Source: PALSA-1004 sp046715035 (lineage in GTDB: Bacteria > Pseudomonadota > Gammaproteobacteria > Burkholderiales > SG8-41). From it: DNA of 13,537 nt. The stretch is from assembly GCA_046715035.1 (NCBI GenBank), contig JBKJZR010000115.1, forward strand, positions 1 to 13,537, read 5' to 3'. The notes below the pieces were generated by a model. That model did not search any database. It worked only from the letters and a program-made list of their open reading frames with translations, and had not been told where the DNA came from. Positions within the stretch are counted from its first letter, which is position 1; each line of letters begins with the position of its first letter. Both the position numbers and the translations under genes were made by a program. Below, one piece after another: positions 12,958 through 13,537 of this stretch.

Positions 12958-13458
12958 TCAGCGCGCCGAGACCAGAATTTTGCCGATCATTCCCGCTTCG
13001 AGGTGGCCGGGGATGAGGCACGCATAATAAAAATCGCCGGCCTTGGAAAACTGCCACAGCAGCGTCCCGGTTTTTCCCGGCGGCACATGCGCCATATGCG
13101 GTTCGTCGTGATCCATTTCCGGAAACTTTTTCATCAGCTCGGCGTGCTCTTTGAGGTCGTTCATGGTGCCAAGCACGATCTCGTGCAGCAGCTTGCCGGA
13201 GTTCTTGACCACGAAACGAATGGTCTCGCCCTGCTTGACCCTGATTTCGGAGGGCGAGTAGTGCATCGAATCGTCCATGTTCATGCGGATCGTCCGCGTC
13301 ACCTTCTTCGCATCACCGGACCGGCCGAATGGTGTTTCCTCGGCAGTTTGTGCCCGTTGGGTCTTGGCATCCCGGCCATGGAGGTCGCCGTGCCCCCAGG
13401 CCGTGCCGGCAGTGATGAAGACGGCAGCGAACAGCGCTGAAACGAGCTTGCATTTCAT
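12958..13458 (-). CDS. Periplasmic cupredoxin (CopI/plastocyanin-like)
   Basis: A 166-residue exported blue/green-copper-type protein. The signal peptide runs to about 21 (TAGTAWG), followed by a His-containing start (HGDLHGRD, 23-30). The cupredoxin domain (about 54-165) has SPSEIRVKQGETIRFVVKN (68-86) and four ligands that can be placed: H92 (LLHEIVLG), C147 (YYACLIPGH), H152 and M157 (EAGMIGKI). Between strands lies a Met/His/Glu-rich loop (MKKFPEMDHDEPHMAH, 109-124) that may bind extra copper. The ATG at 13458 is preferred over the longer frame starting at 13521 because CAGGAG precedes it and the signal peptide follows. It heads the leftward six-gene run. It resembles CopI, a periplasmic cupredoxin linked to copper tolerance in some proteobacteria; CopI identity is inference. 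An electron-carrier role with the neighbouring cytochrome c is the alternative. Confidence 0.9.
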   Translation of the reverse strand: MKCKLVSALFAAVFITAGTAWGHGDLHGRDAKTQRAQTAEETPFGRSGDAKKVTRTIRMNMDDSMHYSPSEIRVKQGETIRFVVKNSGKLLHEIVLGTMNDLKEHAELMKKFPEMDHDEPHMAHVPPGKTGTLLWQFSKAGDFYYACLIPGHLEAGMIGKILVSAR

Positions 13459-13537
13459 GTTTTTCTCCTGTCTGGTTACTGTCTCAAATTGTCTTTCCAG
13501 CCGAGGCAGAGCGGGCAGCACAAAGAAAACCTTTCTG

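Overview
The window reads as chromosomal DNA from a GC-rich proteobacterium, most likely a betaproteobacterium. Reasons: high third-position GC, a DsbA with the betaproteobacterial core (PGKIEVIEFFWYGCPHC), a CadA/ZntA whose metal-binding domain carries MDCPTEE, a CadR/PbrR-type MerR regulator, and GC-rich palindromic repeats between genes. Taxonomy is inference; there is no rRNA or tRNA here. The theme is heavy-metal (Cu; Zn/Cd/Pb) handling plus protection of envelope proteins from redox damage.

Layout. (1) 82-741 (-): dsbA, divergent from 1017-3082 (+), a three-gene run of exported MsrA, a Tat-exported intradiol-dioxygenase-like protein and a periplasmic DUF4198 protein. (2) 3083-3365: a convergent intergenic gap holding a head-to-head pair of REP-like palindromes. 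(3) 3366-5747 (-): a Zn/Cd/Pb P1B-2 ATPase (cadA), divergent from a CadR/PbrR-type regulator (5948-6379, +). The shared 200-nt gap holds a MerR-family operator and an additional long hairpin that would lie in the cadA leader. (4) 6455-9871 (-): a Cu(I) P1B-1 ATPase with two tandem YHS domains and a heavy-metal-binding domain in place of HMA domains, followed 24 nt later by a fatty-acid hydroxylase/sterol desaturase-family membrane protein. A small DUF6122-type membrane protein (9941-10261, +) is divergent from copA. (5) 10307-13458 (-): six consecutive genes reading leftward, in transcription order: cupredoxin, a four-helix membrane protein with a CPVC motif, a membrane-anchored cytochrome c, an exported glutaredoxin-like CRYC protein, a Met/His-rich DUF305 protein and a Spy/CpxP-like periplasmic protein.

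How they may work together (inference). CadA and CopA would clear cytosolic divalent and monovalent metal respectively. The cupredoxin, DUF305, Spy-like and DUF4198 proteins would bind metal or protect proteins in the periplasm. DsbA, exported MsrA and the exported CRYC protein would deal with thiol and methionine damage caused by copper. The least characterised parts are the six-gene run, especially the CPVC membrane protein that overlaps the cytochrome c gene, and the MsrA / intradiol dioxygenase / DUF4198 trio.

No CRISPR array, insertion sequence, tRNA or rRNA was recognised.
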